Shown here one piece after another: positions 46,461 to 56,917 of a DNA stretch of 64,000 bases. The position numbers were made by a program, and so were the translations under genes. A model generated the notes under the pieces. The model was given only the letters and a program-made list of their open reading frames with translations. It did no database searches and was not told the DNA's origin. Within the stretch, counting starts at the first letter, position 1, and every line of letters begins with the position of its first letter. This DNA is from Aquimarina muelleri DSM 19832 (GTDB lineage: Bacteria > Bacteroidota > Bacteroidia > Flavobacteriales > Flavobacteriaceae): assembly GCF_000430665.1 (NCBI RefSeq), contig NZ_AUML01000004.1:62001-126000 (forward strand). The letters run 5' to 3'.

Positions 46461-47042
46461 ATGATCACACATATCAAAGGAAGGCTTGTTGAAAAAAACC
46501 CAACTGATGTTGTAATAGATTGTGATGGAGTAGGGTATTTATTACATATTTCATTACATACTTTTTCCTTGATTCCCGAAGGAGAAATGTTACAGCTTTA
46601 TACACACCTTCAGGTAAAAGAGGATTCTCATACCTTGTTTGGTTTTGCAGAAAAATCTGAAAGAGAAATTTTTAGGCTTTTAGTTTCTGTTTCAGGAATA
46701 GGAGCCAGTACTGCCAGAACCATGTTGTCATCATTACATCCCGATCAAGTTAAAGAAGCAATAGCATCTAATGACGTTGCTACAATTCAATCTATTAAAG
46801 GAATTGGTATTAAAACGGCACAACGTGTTATTATAGATTTAAAAGATAAAATTCTTAAAGTTTATAATATCGACGAAGTTTCAGTGTCTCAAAGCAATAC
46901 TAATAAAAATGAAGCGTTATCTGCATTAGAAACTTTAGGATTTAATCGAAAACTTGCAGAAAAAGCCATTGATAAAGTTCTAAAAGAAAACCCCAAAGAA
47001 ACAGTTGAAAATATTATTAAACAGGCACTAAAAAACTTATAA
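46461..47042 (+). CDS. ruvA: Holliday junction DNA helicase subunit RuvA
   Basis: 193 residues, the normal length. N-terminal OB domain (MITHIKGRLVEKNPTDVVID), helix-hairpin-helix pair (VSGIGASTARTMLSSL and IKGIGIKTAQRVI) and a C-terminal three-helix domain (ALSALETLGFNRKLAEKAI) that binds RuvB. It holds the four-way junction while RuvB pumps DNA. Its partner ruvB is 12.5 kb away in this window. sprA starts 5 bases after the stop, so the two are translationally close and probably share the transcript. Confidence 0.96.
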   Translation: MITHIKGRLVEKNPTDVVIDCDGVGYLLHISLHTFSLIPEGEMLQLYTHLQVKEDSHTLFGFAEKSEREIFRLLVSVSGIGASTARTMLSSLHPDQVKEAIASNDVATIQSIKGIGIKTAQRVIIDLKDKILKVYNIDEVSVSQSNTNKNEALSALETLGFNRKLAEKAIDKVLKENPKETVENIIKQALKNL

Positions 47043-47047
47043 TTACA

Positions 47048-50000
47048 TTGGGTTCATCAAATCATTTAGGCTTTAATTTTTTTAGAATATTAATATGTTT
47101 GACAATACTTTATAGCGGAGTATTGTTTGGACAAGATAATGAAACTGTTAGAGATTCTACAAGTACTACATTTTCTTTAGGAGAACTTTCTTTGTCCGAT
47201 CCTAATAGTATTATAACTAAATACGAATATGACCCAATTACCAATAGGTATATTTATAGAGAAATGCTTGGGGATTTTAATGTAAGGTATCCATTATTTT
47301 TAACTCCTTCAGAATTTGAAAGATTAGTAGCAGAGGAACAAAGAAGATCTTATTTCAAGGAAAAAATAGAAGCTTTTAGTGGTAAGAAAGATGGTAGTGA
47401 AGAAAAACGTAAAAATTTACTTCCTATTTTTTATGTCAATTCTAATTTTTTCGAATCTGTTTTTGGAGGAAGTGAGATAGAAATTATCCCTCAGGGATCT
47501 GTAGAGATGGATTTAGGGTTGTTATATACGAAACAAGATAATCCTGCTTTTTCACCTCGTAACCGAAGTAATTTTACTTTTGATTTTGATCAGAGGATTA
47601 GTTTAAGCTTATTAGGTAAAATAGGAACAAGGTTACAAATAACGGCTAATTATGATACAGAATCTACGTTCGATTTTCAAAATCAATTAAAGTTAGAATA
47701 CACCCCTACTGAAGATGATATTATCCAAAGCATCGAAGTAGGAAATGTAAGCATGCCTTTAAATAGTTCATTGATTCAAGGAGCGCAAAGTCTTTTTGGA
47801 GTTAAAATGGGGCTGCAATTTGGTAAAACAACAATTACAGGGGTGTTTTCTGAGCAAAGATCTGAAACAAGATCTGTTAACGTAGAAGGAGGAGGAACGG
47901 TTGAAGATTTTGAGCTTTTTGCTTTAGATTATGACGAAAATCGACATTTTTTCTTATCTCATTATTTTAGAGATACTTATGATCAATCTCTGGCAAGTTA
48001 CCCTTTCATTAATAATAATGTTCAGGTTACCAGAGTTGAAGTATGGGTTACGAACAGAGCAACTAGTGCACAAACACTTACTAATGCCCGGAACATTGTA
48101 GCACTTCAAGATATAGGAGAATCTCCAGAAGATGGTAATTTTAATATACCTCCCTCTTTATTTAATACAGGAGCAGGAGCTTTTCCAGATAATAAAAACA
48201 ATGATTTGAATCCAGTAGCTATTGGTTCAGGAGGAGCTATGTCTCAAGCAGTTAGGCAAGTGTCTACAGTGCAGCAAGGATTTATTGGAGCGATTTCTAA
48301 TTTTAATGAAGGATTTGATTATGCTATTTTAGAAAATGCAAGAAAATTGAACCCTAGTGAGTATACTTTAAATACACAATTAGGGTATATTTCATTAAAC
48401 CAACGTTTAAATAATGATGAGGTATTAGCTGTTGCGTATCAATATACAGTAGGTGGAAGAGTTTTTCAGGTAGGAGAATTTGCAAATGATGGAGTGGATG
48501 CTACCGTAGGTAATAACAACACAAATACCAATAATACAGATGCAGGCTCAAGTCAAAGTTTGATAGTGAAAATGCTTAAGAGTCCTATAGTAAATGTAAC
48601 ACGACCAATATGGGATTTGATGATGAAAAACATCTATAGTACTGGTGCATTTAGGCTCGAACAAAATGATTTTAGATTAAATATCTTGTACTCAAACCCT
48701 TCTCCTGTAAATTACATTACAGCAGCTGCAGGTTCTTCAGTGCCATTGCCAGAGGATGTTGATCAAACTACACTACTTAAGGTTTTTAATTTAGATCGCC
48801 TTAACCCGAATGGGGATCCAGTTCAAGGAGGAGATGGTTTTTTTGATTACGTTTCTGGAGTTACCATCGATTCACAAAACGGAAGAATTATATTTACCAC
48901 AGTAGAGCCGTTTGGAGAATATCTTTTCAAAAAATTAAATAATGGGCCTGTTGGTGCAAGTTATACCAATCCAACTTCTTATAATCCAAATCAGGAAAAA
49001 TATGTATTTCGGGATTTGTATACGCAAACTAAAGTTCTTGCTGAACAAAGATCCGCAAATAAAAACTATTTTCAATTAAAAGGAAGATACAAGTCGTCTG
49101 GGCAAGATGGGATTCCATTAGGTGCTTTTAATGTGCCTCAAGGATCAGTAACAGTTACAGCAGGTGGAAGAACATTGCAGGAAGGAGTGGATTACACCGT
49201 GAATTACCAATTAGGGAGGGTAAATATTTTGGATGAAGCACTATTGTCTTCTAATACTCCTATTCAGGTTTCTACAGAGAATAATGCTGTTTTTGGGCAA
49301 CAAACAAAGCGTTTTACAGGATTAAATATAGAACATAAGTTTAGTGATGACTTTATTATTGGCGGTACCTATTTAAATTTAAATGAACGACCTATTACTC
49401 AAAAATCAAACTATGATTTTGAACCTATAAATAACACCATATTAGGGTTTAATGCAGCATATTCAACAGAGGTTCCATTTTTGACAAGAATGGTTAATAA
49501 ATTGCCAAATATAGACACCGATGTTCCTTCTAATATATCTGTGAGAGCAGAAGCAGCATATCTTATTGCAGGAGCACCAAAAGGAGCAAATTTTGATGGA
49601 AAAGTAACTACTTATATAGATGACTTTGAGGGAGCACAAACCAGAATCGATATAAGTTCTCCGTTATCTTGGGAGTTATCTAGTGTACCAGTAGGATTTG
49701 GTAACCCTAATGATTTTGATAGTGAAGATATTGTTAAGGGTATAAAATCAGGGTATAGAAGAGCAAAAATGTCTTGGTACTCTATCGACCCGATCTTTTA
49801 TAGTAATGGTAGGCCAAGCGGAGTATCCGAACAGGATCTTGCCTCTAATGCTACAAGAAGGGTTTTTATAGATGAAATTTTTCCAGACACAGATATTGTA
49901 CAAGGACAATCATTGGCTTTGTTTACATTAGATTTAAATTATGATCCCAATGTTAGAGGAGCTTACAATTTTAATCCGGCTTACGCACCTAATAGTAATC

Positions 50001-53000
50001 CATCATCAAGACCTGATCCTAAAAAAAACTTTGCAGGAATCACAAGGCAGTTAACTTCTACAAATTTTGAACAATCCAATGTAGAATTTATAGAGTTTTG
50101 GTTAATGGATCCTTTTGCGTATGATGATGTGGATAATCCAGGAGGTAAGATAGTATTTAACCTTGGTAATATAAGTGAAGATGTTCTTAATGATGGTAGA
50201 AAGCAATACGAAAATGGATTGCCTACTACGACCCAAAATAGTAGTATAGTTGATACAGACTATGCAAGAGTACCTGTAAATCAGTCTTTAATATATGCGT
50301 TTGACTCTCAAGGACAAGATCGATTAGATCAGGACACAGGGTTTGACGGTTTAGGGGATCAAGATGAAAAACAAAAATTTCCTGATTTTGGATCTTTAGA
50401 CGATCCATCGGCAGATAATTATACGTATTTTCTTCAAGGAAGTGGAACTATTCAGGAAAGATATAGTAACTATAATGGTACAGAAGGTAATTCTCCAACT
50501 AGTTTGTCTAATGATGATCGTGGTAATAGTACTTTTCCTACAGCAGAGGATGTAAATAGGGATAATACTATGAATACTATTAATAGTTATTTTGAGTATG
50601 AAATTCCTGTTTTTAAAGGAATGGGAGTGGGGAATGATAATAATACAGGGTATATATCAGATATTAGGGATATCCCAGTAATCGTATCCGGACAAGAAAT
50701 AAGAACTCGCTGGGTGCGATTTAAAGTGCCTATTTATGAGCCAACTAAATCTATAAACATTAGTGATTTTAGATCCATTCGATTTATGAGGATGTACCTT
50801 ACAGATTTTTCACAACCAGTTTTATTACGTTTTGGTAATATGGATTTAGTTCGTGGTGATTATAGAAGATATACACAAGTAGGTAATACTGGTAATGACC
50901 CTACAAGTGGTCTTAATGTTTTTGGAGATAGTGAAGCAATTGTAACTTCTGTAAGTGAAGAAGAAACCCCTAATTATACTACGCCGCCAGGAGTTGTGCG
51001 AGAGCAATTAAATAATAATAACAATATTATAAGAGAGGATGAAAGATCTCTTGCACTTACTGTAAATGATTTAGAGACAGATGATGCTAGGGGAGTGTAC
51101 AAGAATTTTAATGTAGATATGCGGCAATATAAAAATTTGGAAATGTTTTTGCATGCACAATCAGTTCCTAATCAACCGCCTATATCTGATGGGGAATTAA
51201 CAGCTTTTATAAGAATGGGTAATGATTTTACGAATAATTTCTATCAAATTGAATTGCCATTAAAAGTTTCTGGGATTAGCGATAGTAGTCAGGATGGCGT
51301 ATGGCCCGTTGAAAACAGATTGAATTTAGATCTAAGTTTATTGCAAAAAATTAAATCTTCAGTTTTAGGAGGAGGGTCAAATATTGATCTTACCAAACTT
51401 GTATATTTTGATGCTAATGGAGAGAATCCTAATACAAATCCGATTGCTAATTTAACTTTAGGAGAGTTGAGATTGGGGATAAAAGGAAACCCTAACTTTG
51501 GTGATATACGAGTAATGATGATTGGAGTTAAAAACCAAAGCGGTAGTGATCAGTCAGGAACCGTATGGTATAATGAAATGCGTCTTAGCGATTTGAAAAA
51601 TAGAGGAGGATGGGCAACTGTAGGTAGTCTGGATGCTAATATAGCAGATTTTGCAAGTGTTAGCGCATCAGGAAAAATTAGTACTATTGGGTTTGGAAGT
51701 ATAGAACAAGGTCCTAATGAACGAAGTAGAGAAGATCACAAGCAGTATGATTTAACAAGTAATGTTAATTTGGGTCAATTATTGCCTAAAAAATGGGGGG
51801 TTCAAGTGCCATTTAATTATAGCAGAGGAGAGGAGTTGATTACCCCGCAATTTGATAAATTTTATGAAGATATAGAGCTTAAGGATATTCTGGATAATAC
51901 ACCTTCACAGCAAAAAAAGGATTCTATCTTAAATATTAATAATGATTATACAAAAAGACAAAGTTTTAATATTATAGGTTTACGTAAAGAAAGAACAGGA
52001 GATAGTAAGCCGATGCCTTATGATGTGGAAAATTTCACCTTCTCAGGGACGTATAATCAAACGGATCATCGCGATTTTGAAATAAAAAGATCATTGGATC
52101 AAGCAGCTCGATTAGGAGGAACTTATGACTTTAGTTTTCAGCCAAAAGAAATAGAGCCTTTAAAGAAAATTAAATTTTTAGGAAAAAGTAAATATTTTGA
52201 TTTGTTAAAAGACTTTAATTTTAATCTTCTACCTACTAGTGTTTCAGTAAGCTCTAATATTAACAGACAATATAATGAGCAAGTTTTTAGAGATATTACT
52301 TTAGGGCCAAATGATATTGAATTGCCTACCTTGTATCAGCGTAATTTTCTTTATGATTGGCAATATGGTATCAATCATAACTTAACAAAATCGTTAAATT
52401 TCAGTTTTACATCTGCAAATAATCGAATTGTTAAGAACTTTATAGACGAAAAAAACAATGTAGATAATACTATAGATATTTGGAGTGGCTTTTTTGATAT
52501 AGGAGACCCTAATACGCATACTCAACAGCTACAGGTTAATTATGAAATCCCTTTTAATAAAATACCAGTACTTAAGTTTATTCGTACTACTTATTCTTAT
52601 AATGCAGATTTTCAATGGGTAAAAGGTAGTGAAGCGTTAAAGACTTTAGAAGGAATTCCTGATTTAGGAAATACGGTTCAAAACGCTAATGTACATACTG
52701 TTAACGGGTCGTTAGATATGAATTCGTTATATAAGTACGTTGGGTTGACCAAAAAGAAGCCTGGTAGAAATAAAAAAAGAAATAAAGATTCAAAAGAAGG
52801 AAAAGATACAGTATCATTAACACCTCCAGATAATGAATCAAAAAAGAAAACAAAAAGAGGTAGAAGTAAATTAAGTTTAGGAGAAAAAACATATAATACG
52901 CTTATAGGTTTGGTTACAGCTGTTAAGAAAGTAAATGTAAATTATCAACAAGATAACGGTATATTTTTGCCTGGATATACCAGAGAACCTGGTTTCGTAG

Positions 53001-54226
53001 GGACTTTAAAGCCAACTGTAGGCTTTACTTTTGGGAGCCAGTCTGAAATTAGAGATATTGCAGCCCGTAACGGATGGCTTACGTTGTATCAGGATTTTAA
53101 TCAACAATATCAAGAAGTAGAAGGGCGACAATTTAATGTGCAAACTTCTGTGGATTTATTAAAAGATCTTAAAATTGATATTAGCGCTAGTAGGAATTAT
53201 TCTGAAACATATACGGAAAATTACCGGATAGATAATGATTTAGAGTATGAGTCATTGACCCCAAATACTTTTGGTAATTTTACAATTTCAACTTTGCTGA
53301 TAAAAACAGCATTTCAAAAAAGTGATGAGTTTTCTTCAGAAGCATTTGATAAATTTAGAGAAAACAGATTAATCATAGCCAGACGCTTGGCAATAGATAG
53401 TGGTAACGATCCTAATGATACCGATGCAGATGGTTTTCCTAAAGGATTTGGAAGAACAAATCAAGCAGTGTTGTTGCCAGCATTTTTATCTGCCTATTCT
53501 GGTTCTAGTGCAGATAAAGTTCAAAAAGGGGCCTTTAGAGATGTTCCATTACCTAATTGGGATGTGAAATATACAGGATTGATGAATTTGAAATGGTTTA
53601 AAAAACGTTTTAAACGATTTTCTGTAGCCCATGGATACCGAGCTAATTATACAATTAATCAATTTCAATCTAATTTAGAGTTTCAAAACGGAAGTGTTTT
53701 AGATGAAGCAGGTAATTTTAGAAATCCGTTATTGTACTCTAACGTTAATTTAACAGAACAATTTAGTCCATTGGCTAGGCTAGATATGGAAATGAAAAGT
53801 TCTATTAAAATTATATTAGAATGGAAAAAAGATAGAGCACTGTCACTAAGTTTTGATAATAATCTTCTTACCGAAATACAAGGTAATGAGTATATAATAG
53901 GTTTAGGGTATAGACTTAAAGACCTTACTTTTGCTACCAGAATAGGAGGTAGAAAGCAGATCGTTAAAAGTGACCTTAATTTGCGTGCAGATTTATCACT
54001 GCGTCAAAATGAAACTTTAATTAGGTATTTAGACATAGAAAATACTCAAGTCACTGCAGGACAAGATATTTATGGAATAAAGTTTACAGCAGATTATTCG
54101 TTAAGCAAAAACTTGACAGCATTGTTTTTTTATGACCATACTTTTTCTGAATATTCTATTTCTACAGCATTTCCACAGACTACAATTAGAGGAGGATTTA
54201 CATTAAGATATAATTTCGGAAACTAA
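47048..54226 (+). CDS. sprA: SprA, giant type IX secretion outer-membrane channel / gliding motility protein
   Basis: 2392 residues. It starts at TTG (47048); the N-terminus MGSSNHLGFNFFRILICLTI plus LYSGVLFGQ is a signal peptide. The body is SprA: repeated strand signatures such as YTPTEDDIIQSIEVGNVSMP, NISVRAEAAYLIAGAPKGA, and VWYNEMRLSDLKNRGGWA, and a C-terminal barrel. The T9SS translocon spans the outer membrane as a very large 36-strand barrel, passing gliding adhesins and cargo. Residues about 1900-1945 form a Lys/Arg-rich insert. The order ruvA-sprA-gcvH is one I recall from Flavobacteriia. Single large gene, uninterrupted. Confidence 0.95.
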   Translation: MGSSNHLGFNFFRILICLTILYSGVLFGQDNETVRDSTSTTFSLGELSLSDPNSIITKYEYDPITNRYIYREMLGDFNVRYPLFLTPSEFERLVAEEQRRSYFKEKIEAFSGKKDGSEEKRKNLLPIFYVNSNFFESVFGGSEIEIIPQGSVEMDLGLLYTKQDNPAFSPRNRSNFTFDFDQRISLSLLGKIGTRLQITANYDTESTFDFQNQLKLEYTPTEDDIIQSIEVGNVSMPLNSSLIQGAQSLFGVKMGLQFGKTTITGVFSEQRSETRSVNVEGGGTVEDFELFALDYDENRHFFLSHYFRDTYDQSLASYPFINNNVQVTRVEVWVTNRATSAQTLTNARNIVALQDIGESPEDGNFNIPPSLFNTGAGAFPDNKNNDLNPVAIGSGGAMSQAVRQVSTVQQGFIGAISNFNEGFDYAILENARKLNPSEYTLNTQLGYISLNQRLNNDEVLAVAYQYTVGGRVFQVGEFANDGVDATVGNNNTNTNNTDAGSSQSLIVKMLKSPIVNVTRPIWDLMMKNIYSTGAFRLEQNDFRLNILYSNPSPVNYITAAAGSSVPLPEDVDQTTLLKVFNLDRLNPNGDPVQGGDGFFDYVSGVTIDSQNGRIIFTTVEPFGEYLFKKLNNGPVGASYTNPTSYNPNQEKYVFRDLYTQTKVLAEQRSANKNYFQLKGRYKSSGQDGIPLGAFNVPQGSVTVTAGGRTLQEGVDYTVNYQLGRVNILDEALLSSNTPIQVSTENNAVFGQQTKRFTGLNIEHKFSDDFIIGGTYLNLNERPITQKSNYDFEPINNTILGFNAAYSTEVPFLTRMVNKLPNIDTDVPSNISVRAEAAYLIAGAPKGANFDGKVTTYIDDFEGAQTRIDISSPLSWELSSVPVGFGNPNDFDSEDIVKGIKSGYRRAKMSWYSIDPIFYSNGRPSGVSEQDLASNATRRVFIDEIFPDTDIVQGQSLALFTLDLNYDPNVRGAYNFNPAYAPNSNPSSRPDPKKNFAGITRQLTSTNFEQSNVEFIEFWLMDPFAYDDVDNPGGKIVFNLGNISEDVLNDGRKQYENGLPTTTQNSSIVDTDYARVPVNQSLIYAFDSQGQDRLDQDTGFDGLGDQDEKQKFPDFGSLDDPSADNYTYFLQGSGTIQERYSNYNGTEGNSPTSLSNDDRGNSTFPTAEDVNRDNTMNTINSYFEYEIPVFKGMGVGNDNNTGYISDIRDIPVIVSGQEIRTRWVRFKVPIYEPTKSINISDFRSIRFMRMYLTDFSQPVLLRFGNMDLVRGDYRRYTQVGNTGNDPTSGLNVFGDSEAIVTSVSEEETPNYTTPPGVVREQLNNNNNIIREDERSLALTVNDLETDDARGVYKNFNVDMRQYKNLEMFLHAQSVPNQPPISDGELTAFIRMGNDFTNNFYQIELPLKVSGISDSSQDGVWPVENRLNLDLSLLQKIKSSVLGGGSNIDLTKLVYFDANGENPNTNPIANLTLGELRLGIKGNPNFGDIRVMMIGVKNQSGSDQSGTVWYNEMRLSDLKNRGGWATVGSLDANIADFASVSASGKISTIGFGSIEQGPNERSREDHKQYDLTSNVNLGQLLPKKWGVQVPFNYSRGEELITPQFDKFYEDIELKDILDNTPSQQKKDSILNINNDYTKRQSFNIIGLRKERTGDSKPMPYDVENFTFSGTYNQTDHRDFEIKRSLDQAARLGGTYDFSFQPKEIEPLKKIKFLGKSKYFDLLKDFNFNLLPTSVSVSSNINRQYNEQVFRDITLGPNDIELPTLYQRNFLYDWQYGINHNLTKSLNFSFTSANNRIVKNFIDEKNNVDNTIDIWSGFFDIGDPNTHTQQLQVNYEIPFNKIPVLKFIRTTYSYNADFQWVKGSEALKTLEGIPDLGNTVQNANVHTVNGSLDMNSLYKYVGLTKKKPGRNKKRNKDSKEGKDTVSLTPPDNESKKKTKRGRSKLSLGEKTYNTLIGLVTAVKKVNVNYQQDNGIFLPGYTREPGFVGTLKPTVGFTFGSQSEIRDIAARNGWLTLYQDFNQQYQEVEGRQFNVQTSVDLLKDLKIDISASRNYSETYTENYRIDNDLEYESLTPNTFGNFTISTLLIKTAFQKSDEFSSEAFDKFRENRLIIARRLAIDSGNDPNDTDADGFPKGFGRTNQAVLLPAFLSAYSGSSADKVQKGAFRDVPLPNWDVKYTGLMNLKWFKKRFKRFSVAHGYRANYTINQFQSNLEFQNGSVLDEAGNFRNPLLYSNVNLTEQFSPLARLDMEMKSSIKIILEWKKDRALSLSFDNNLLTEIQGNEYIIGLGYRLKDLTFATRIGGRKQIVKSDLNLRADLSLRQNETLIRYLDIENTQVTAGQDIYGIKFTADYSLSKNLTALFFYDHTFSEYSISTAFPQTTIRGGFTLRYNFGN

Positions 54227-54366
54227 AATTTTCATAAGTGCTTTTTATATATAGATGCTAATAATCGTTTTTTTGATAATTTTTCTTCGGGTTTTCATAA
54301 AATTTCATAAAATAGATTTATTTTCGTCATCATATTATAAATAAAAACTCATAAATATTTTAGAGA

Positions 54367-54747
54367 ATGAATATTCCTGTAGATTTAAAATATACAAAAG
54401 ATCACGAGTGGATCAAAATTGATGGAGATATTGCTACTATTGGTATAACAGATTTTGCGCAAAGTGAGCTAGGTGATATCGTGTATGTAGAAGTAGAAAC
54501 CATTGGTGAAGAATTAGATCAAGAAGAGGTTTTTGGTACTGTAGAGGCTGTAAAAACAGTGTCAGACTTATTTTTGCCATTAACTGGAGAGATTCTGGAG
54601 TTTAACGAAGCTTTAGAGGCTGATCCAGAATTAGTGAACAGCGATCCTTATGGAAAAGGTTGGATGGTAAAAGTGAAAATATCTGATAGCTCTCAGATAA
54701 ATGATTTATTATCTGCAGATGGATATAAAGAAGTTATTGGAGGGTAA
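54367..54747 (+). CDS. gcvH: glycine cleavage system H protein
   Basis: 126 residues, normal. The lipoyl-attachment motif [17 protein letters not shown] carries Lys63, and the N-terminus [14 protein letters not shown] is typical. GcvH shuttles the aminomethyl group between P, T and L proteins; the other gcv genes are not in this window. The VanZ-like gene starts within its end (29-base overlap). A plausible -7 element is not clear in the 140 bases upstream. Confidence 0.97.
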   Translation: MNIPVDLKYTKDHEWIKIDGDIATIGITDFAQSELGDIVYVEVETIGEELDQEEVFGTVEAVKTVSDLFLPLTGEILEFNEALEADPELVNSDPYGKGWMVKVKISDSSQINDLLSADGYKEVIGG

Positions 54748-55138
54748 GAATCTTTTTACTTTAGCTATTTCGTTTACAGTCCTGTTAGCATGGGTTTCAC
54801 TTGCGAAGTTTTCAAGTTCAGTAGTTAAAGTAAAGGGAGGAGATAAGATTGGGCATTTTTTTGCCTATTTTATTTTAACTATACTATGGTCGTTGTTTTT
54901 TTTCTTTTCTAAAAATCAGAATAAGAACTTAAAACAAAGTCTGGGTATTGCCACAGTGCTATGTGTTTTTTTTGGTATTATGATGGAATTATTTCAAGGA
55001 ATATTAACAACATACCGTAATTCTGATTGGTATGATATCATAGCAAATACCAGTGGTACAATTTTTGCGATATTTATTTTTATACTAATTAAAGATAAAT
55101 TGATAAATTTTAAACAAAACAATCAGATAACCAGTTAG
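54719..55138 (+). CDS. VanZ-like family membrane protein
   Basis: 139 residues from the ATG at 54719 ([14 protein letters not shown]), inside the end of gcvH in another frame; an in-frame earlier start at 54701 would overlap more. Four membrane helices are visible: [52 protein letters not shown], and [17 protein letters not shown]. The [11 protein letters not shown] and [11 protein letters not shown] motifs are those of VanZ-like proteins. Translational coupling to gcvH is likely. The function is unknown; there is no link to glycopeptide resistance here. Confidence 0.85.
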   Translation: MDIKKLLEGKNLFTLAISFTVLLAWVSLAKFSSSVVKVKGGDKIGHFFAYFILTILWSLFFFFSKNQNKNLKQSLGIATVLCVFFGIMMELFQGILTTYRNSDWYDIIANTSGTIFAIFIFILIKDKLINFKQNNQITS

Positions 55139-55271
55139 ATATCGGTTTTTGTTTGTTTAGGAATATATAAGATAAAAGTTAAAAAACATATTTTTTGTTT
55201 TACATTTTCATCTTTAGTTGGAAATTACAAAAGAATTTAGCTATTTTAGCAATCCTATAACTATTATAAAT

Positions 55272-55997
55272 ATGGAACCAAAGAAAAATCCGAAAGCAGA
55301 TTTAACTAGAAGAAGTACCTTATTCCTTCAATTAGGGCTTATTTTAGTTCTTTTTATAACATGGCAAGGAATAGAGTGGAAAACTTATGATAGAAGTAAT
55401 ATTGACATTGGTCAGGTTAATCTAGATGAGTTAGAAGAGGAAGATGTGCCAATTACTCAAAACTTAAATACACCACCACCACCACCACCGCCACCGCCAG
55501 CACCTGAGATTATTGATGTAGTGGAGGATGAAGAAGAGGTAGAAGAAACTATTATCGAATCTACGGAAACAAGTCAAGAAGAAGAAATTGTTGAAATAGA
55601 AGAGGTAGAAGATGTAGATGAAGATGAAGAAATTTCAGATGTGCCATTTGCAGTTATTGAAAATGTACCGGTTTTTCCAGGTTGTGAAAAAGCAGGGAAT
55701 AATGCTGCTAAAAAAGCATGTATGAGTGAAAAGGTTAAGAAGTTTATTAACCGTAAATTTAATACAGAATTAGGTGGTGAATTAGGATTATCAGGAGTTA
55801 ATAGAATCTATGTAAGGTTTAAAATTGATAGAAGTGGTAACATTGTTGGTGTTCAGGCAAGAGGACCACATCCTAGATTAGAAAAAGAAGCGCAAAGAGT
55901 TGTTGGGTTGTTGCCTAAAATGACTCCAGGAAAACAAAGAGGAAAAGCAGTAGGAGTGCTGTATTCCTTGCCAATAGTTTTTCAGGTGCAAGATTAA
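55272..55997 (+). CDS. TonB-family energy transducer, first copy
   Basis: 241 residues from the ATG at 55272 (MEPKKNPKADLTRRS). One N-terminal membrane helix (about 18-35, LGLILVLFITWQGIEW), a periplasmic part with a run of nine prolines, an acidic stretch (about 80-130), and a C-terminal TonB domain with FAVIENVPVFPGCEK and YVRFKIDRSGNIVGVQARGP. TonB proteins transmit proton-motive energy from ExbBD to outer-membrane receptors; this variant with a conserved Cys pair (GCEK and KKACMS) is common in Bacteroidota. It has its own terminator. Confidence 0.9.
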   Translation: MEPKKNPKADLTRRSTLFLQLGLILVLFITWQGIEWKTYDRSNIDIGQVNLDELEEEDVPITQNLNTPPPPPPPPPAPEIIDVVEDEEEVEETIIESTETSQEEEIVEIEEVEDVDEDEEISDVPFAVIENVPVFPGCEKAGNNAAKKACMSEKVKKFINRKFNTELGGELGLSGVNRIYVRFKIDRSGNIVGVQARGPHPRLEKEAQRVVGLLPKMTPGKQRGKAVGVLYSLPIVFQVQD

Positions 55998-56015
55998 ATA
56001 TAATATAAAATATTT

Positions 56016-56047
56016 AAAAACTCTCATTAGCTGTAATGGGAGTTTTT
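56016..56047 (+). terminator. terminator of the first TonB-family gene
   Basis: 14-bp stem (56016-56029 with 56034-56047, one G-T pair), loop GCTG, followed by T-run. Confidence 0.85.
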
Positions 56048-56091
56048 TTGTTTAGAAAACTTCCCAAAGTAGAAAAAAAGATAAAAACTTA

Positions 56092-56124
56092 AGAATCCCG
56101 CACATAGAAATATAGCGGGATTCT
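56092..56124 (+). terminator. second hairpin between the TonB-family genes
   Basis: AGAATCCCGC (56092-56101) pairs perfectly with GCGGGATTCT (56115-56124) around a 13-nt loop, followed by GTTTTGG. It is GC-rich for this genome, and may be a back-up terminator or part of the leader of the second gene. Confidence 0.6.
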
Positions 56125-56176
56125 GTTTTGGTATGCTTGTTGATTTAGATTAATTGTAACGTTAAAACTAAATATT

Positions 56177-56917
56177 ATGAGTAACAAGCACGATGCTAAT
56201 GTACGAAAAAGTACATTGGTGAACTTTCAGATCGGACTTATAGCAAGTCTATTATTTACCTATGTAATGTTTGAAGTGTATACAGCAAAACCAGTTCTTT
56301 ACTCCGATGACAATGGTTATGTTGTTGAAGAGCCTCCTTTAGAATGGAAGGGAGATTATAAAATTTACGAAGAGCCTAAACCAAAGCAATTAGCTGTAAA
56401 GCTTTTCAAGCCCATTGTGGATCCTCAAGAGTTTAAGATCGTAGATACTGATGTGGTAGAGGGTTTGAAAAATGAATTTAAAAATACAGAATCCGTAAAG
56501 TCTGCTCCATTCGATCCAAACGCTATAGATAATATCAAAAAAGAAGACCCTCCAGTTCTTTTTGATTTTAAAGCTGTTGAAGATGTTCCTATTTTTCCTG
56601 GATGCGAAAAATTATCTACAAACAAAGAAAAAGCTTCTTGTTTTTCTGAAAAAATAAGAAGAATTGTTTCTAAAAAATTTAATACAGGATTGGGGGAAGA
56701 ATATGGTTTAAAAGGAATACAACGAATTTATACGCAATTTGATGTAGATGAAGATGGTCTGATTAAAAATATCCAAATTAGAGCTGCGCATCCAAGATTA
56801 AAAAAAGAAGCAGAAAGAGTGATTAATTTGTTTCCACAAATGACGCCAGGCAAGCAAAGAGGAAAGCCAGTAACAGTAAAATATCAGTTGCCGATAGTTT
56901 TTAAAATACAGAACTGA
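56177..56917 (+). CDS. TonB-family energy transducer, second copy
   Basis: 246 residues. It shares layout with the preceding gene: an N-terminal helix (about 14-32, VNFQIGLIASLLFTYVMFEV), a periplasmic linker and a C-terminal domain with VEDVPIFPGCEKLST, RIYTQFDVDEDGLIKNIQIR and QMTPGKQRGKPVTVKYQLP. The polyproline run is absent, the linker being shorter and less acidic. The high similarity of the ends (for example MTPGKQRGK in both) indicates a tandem duplication. It is separated by two hairpins, so likely to be transcribed on its own. Confidence 0.88.
   Translation: MSNKHDANVRKSTLVNFQIGLIASLLFTYVMFEVYTAKPVLYSDDNGYVVEEPPLEWKGDYKIYEEPKPKQLAVKLFKPIVDPQEFKIVDTDVVEGLKNEFKNTESVKSAPFDPNAIDNIKKEDPPVLFDFKAVEDVPIFPGCEKLSTNKEKASCFSEKIRRIVSKKFNTGLGEEYGLKGIQRIYTQFDVDEDGLIKNIQIRAAHPRLKKEAERVINLFPQMTPGKQRGKPVTVKYQLPIVFKIQN

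Noticed and set aside
54719..55138. Glycopeptide resistance role for the VanZ-like protein
   Set aside because: No van genes are nearby; the family is widespread and mostly of unknown function.
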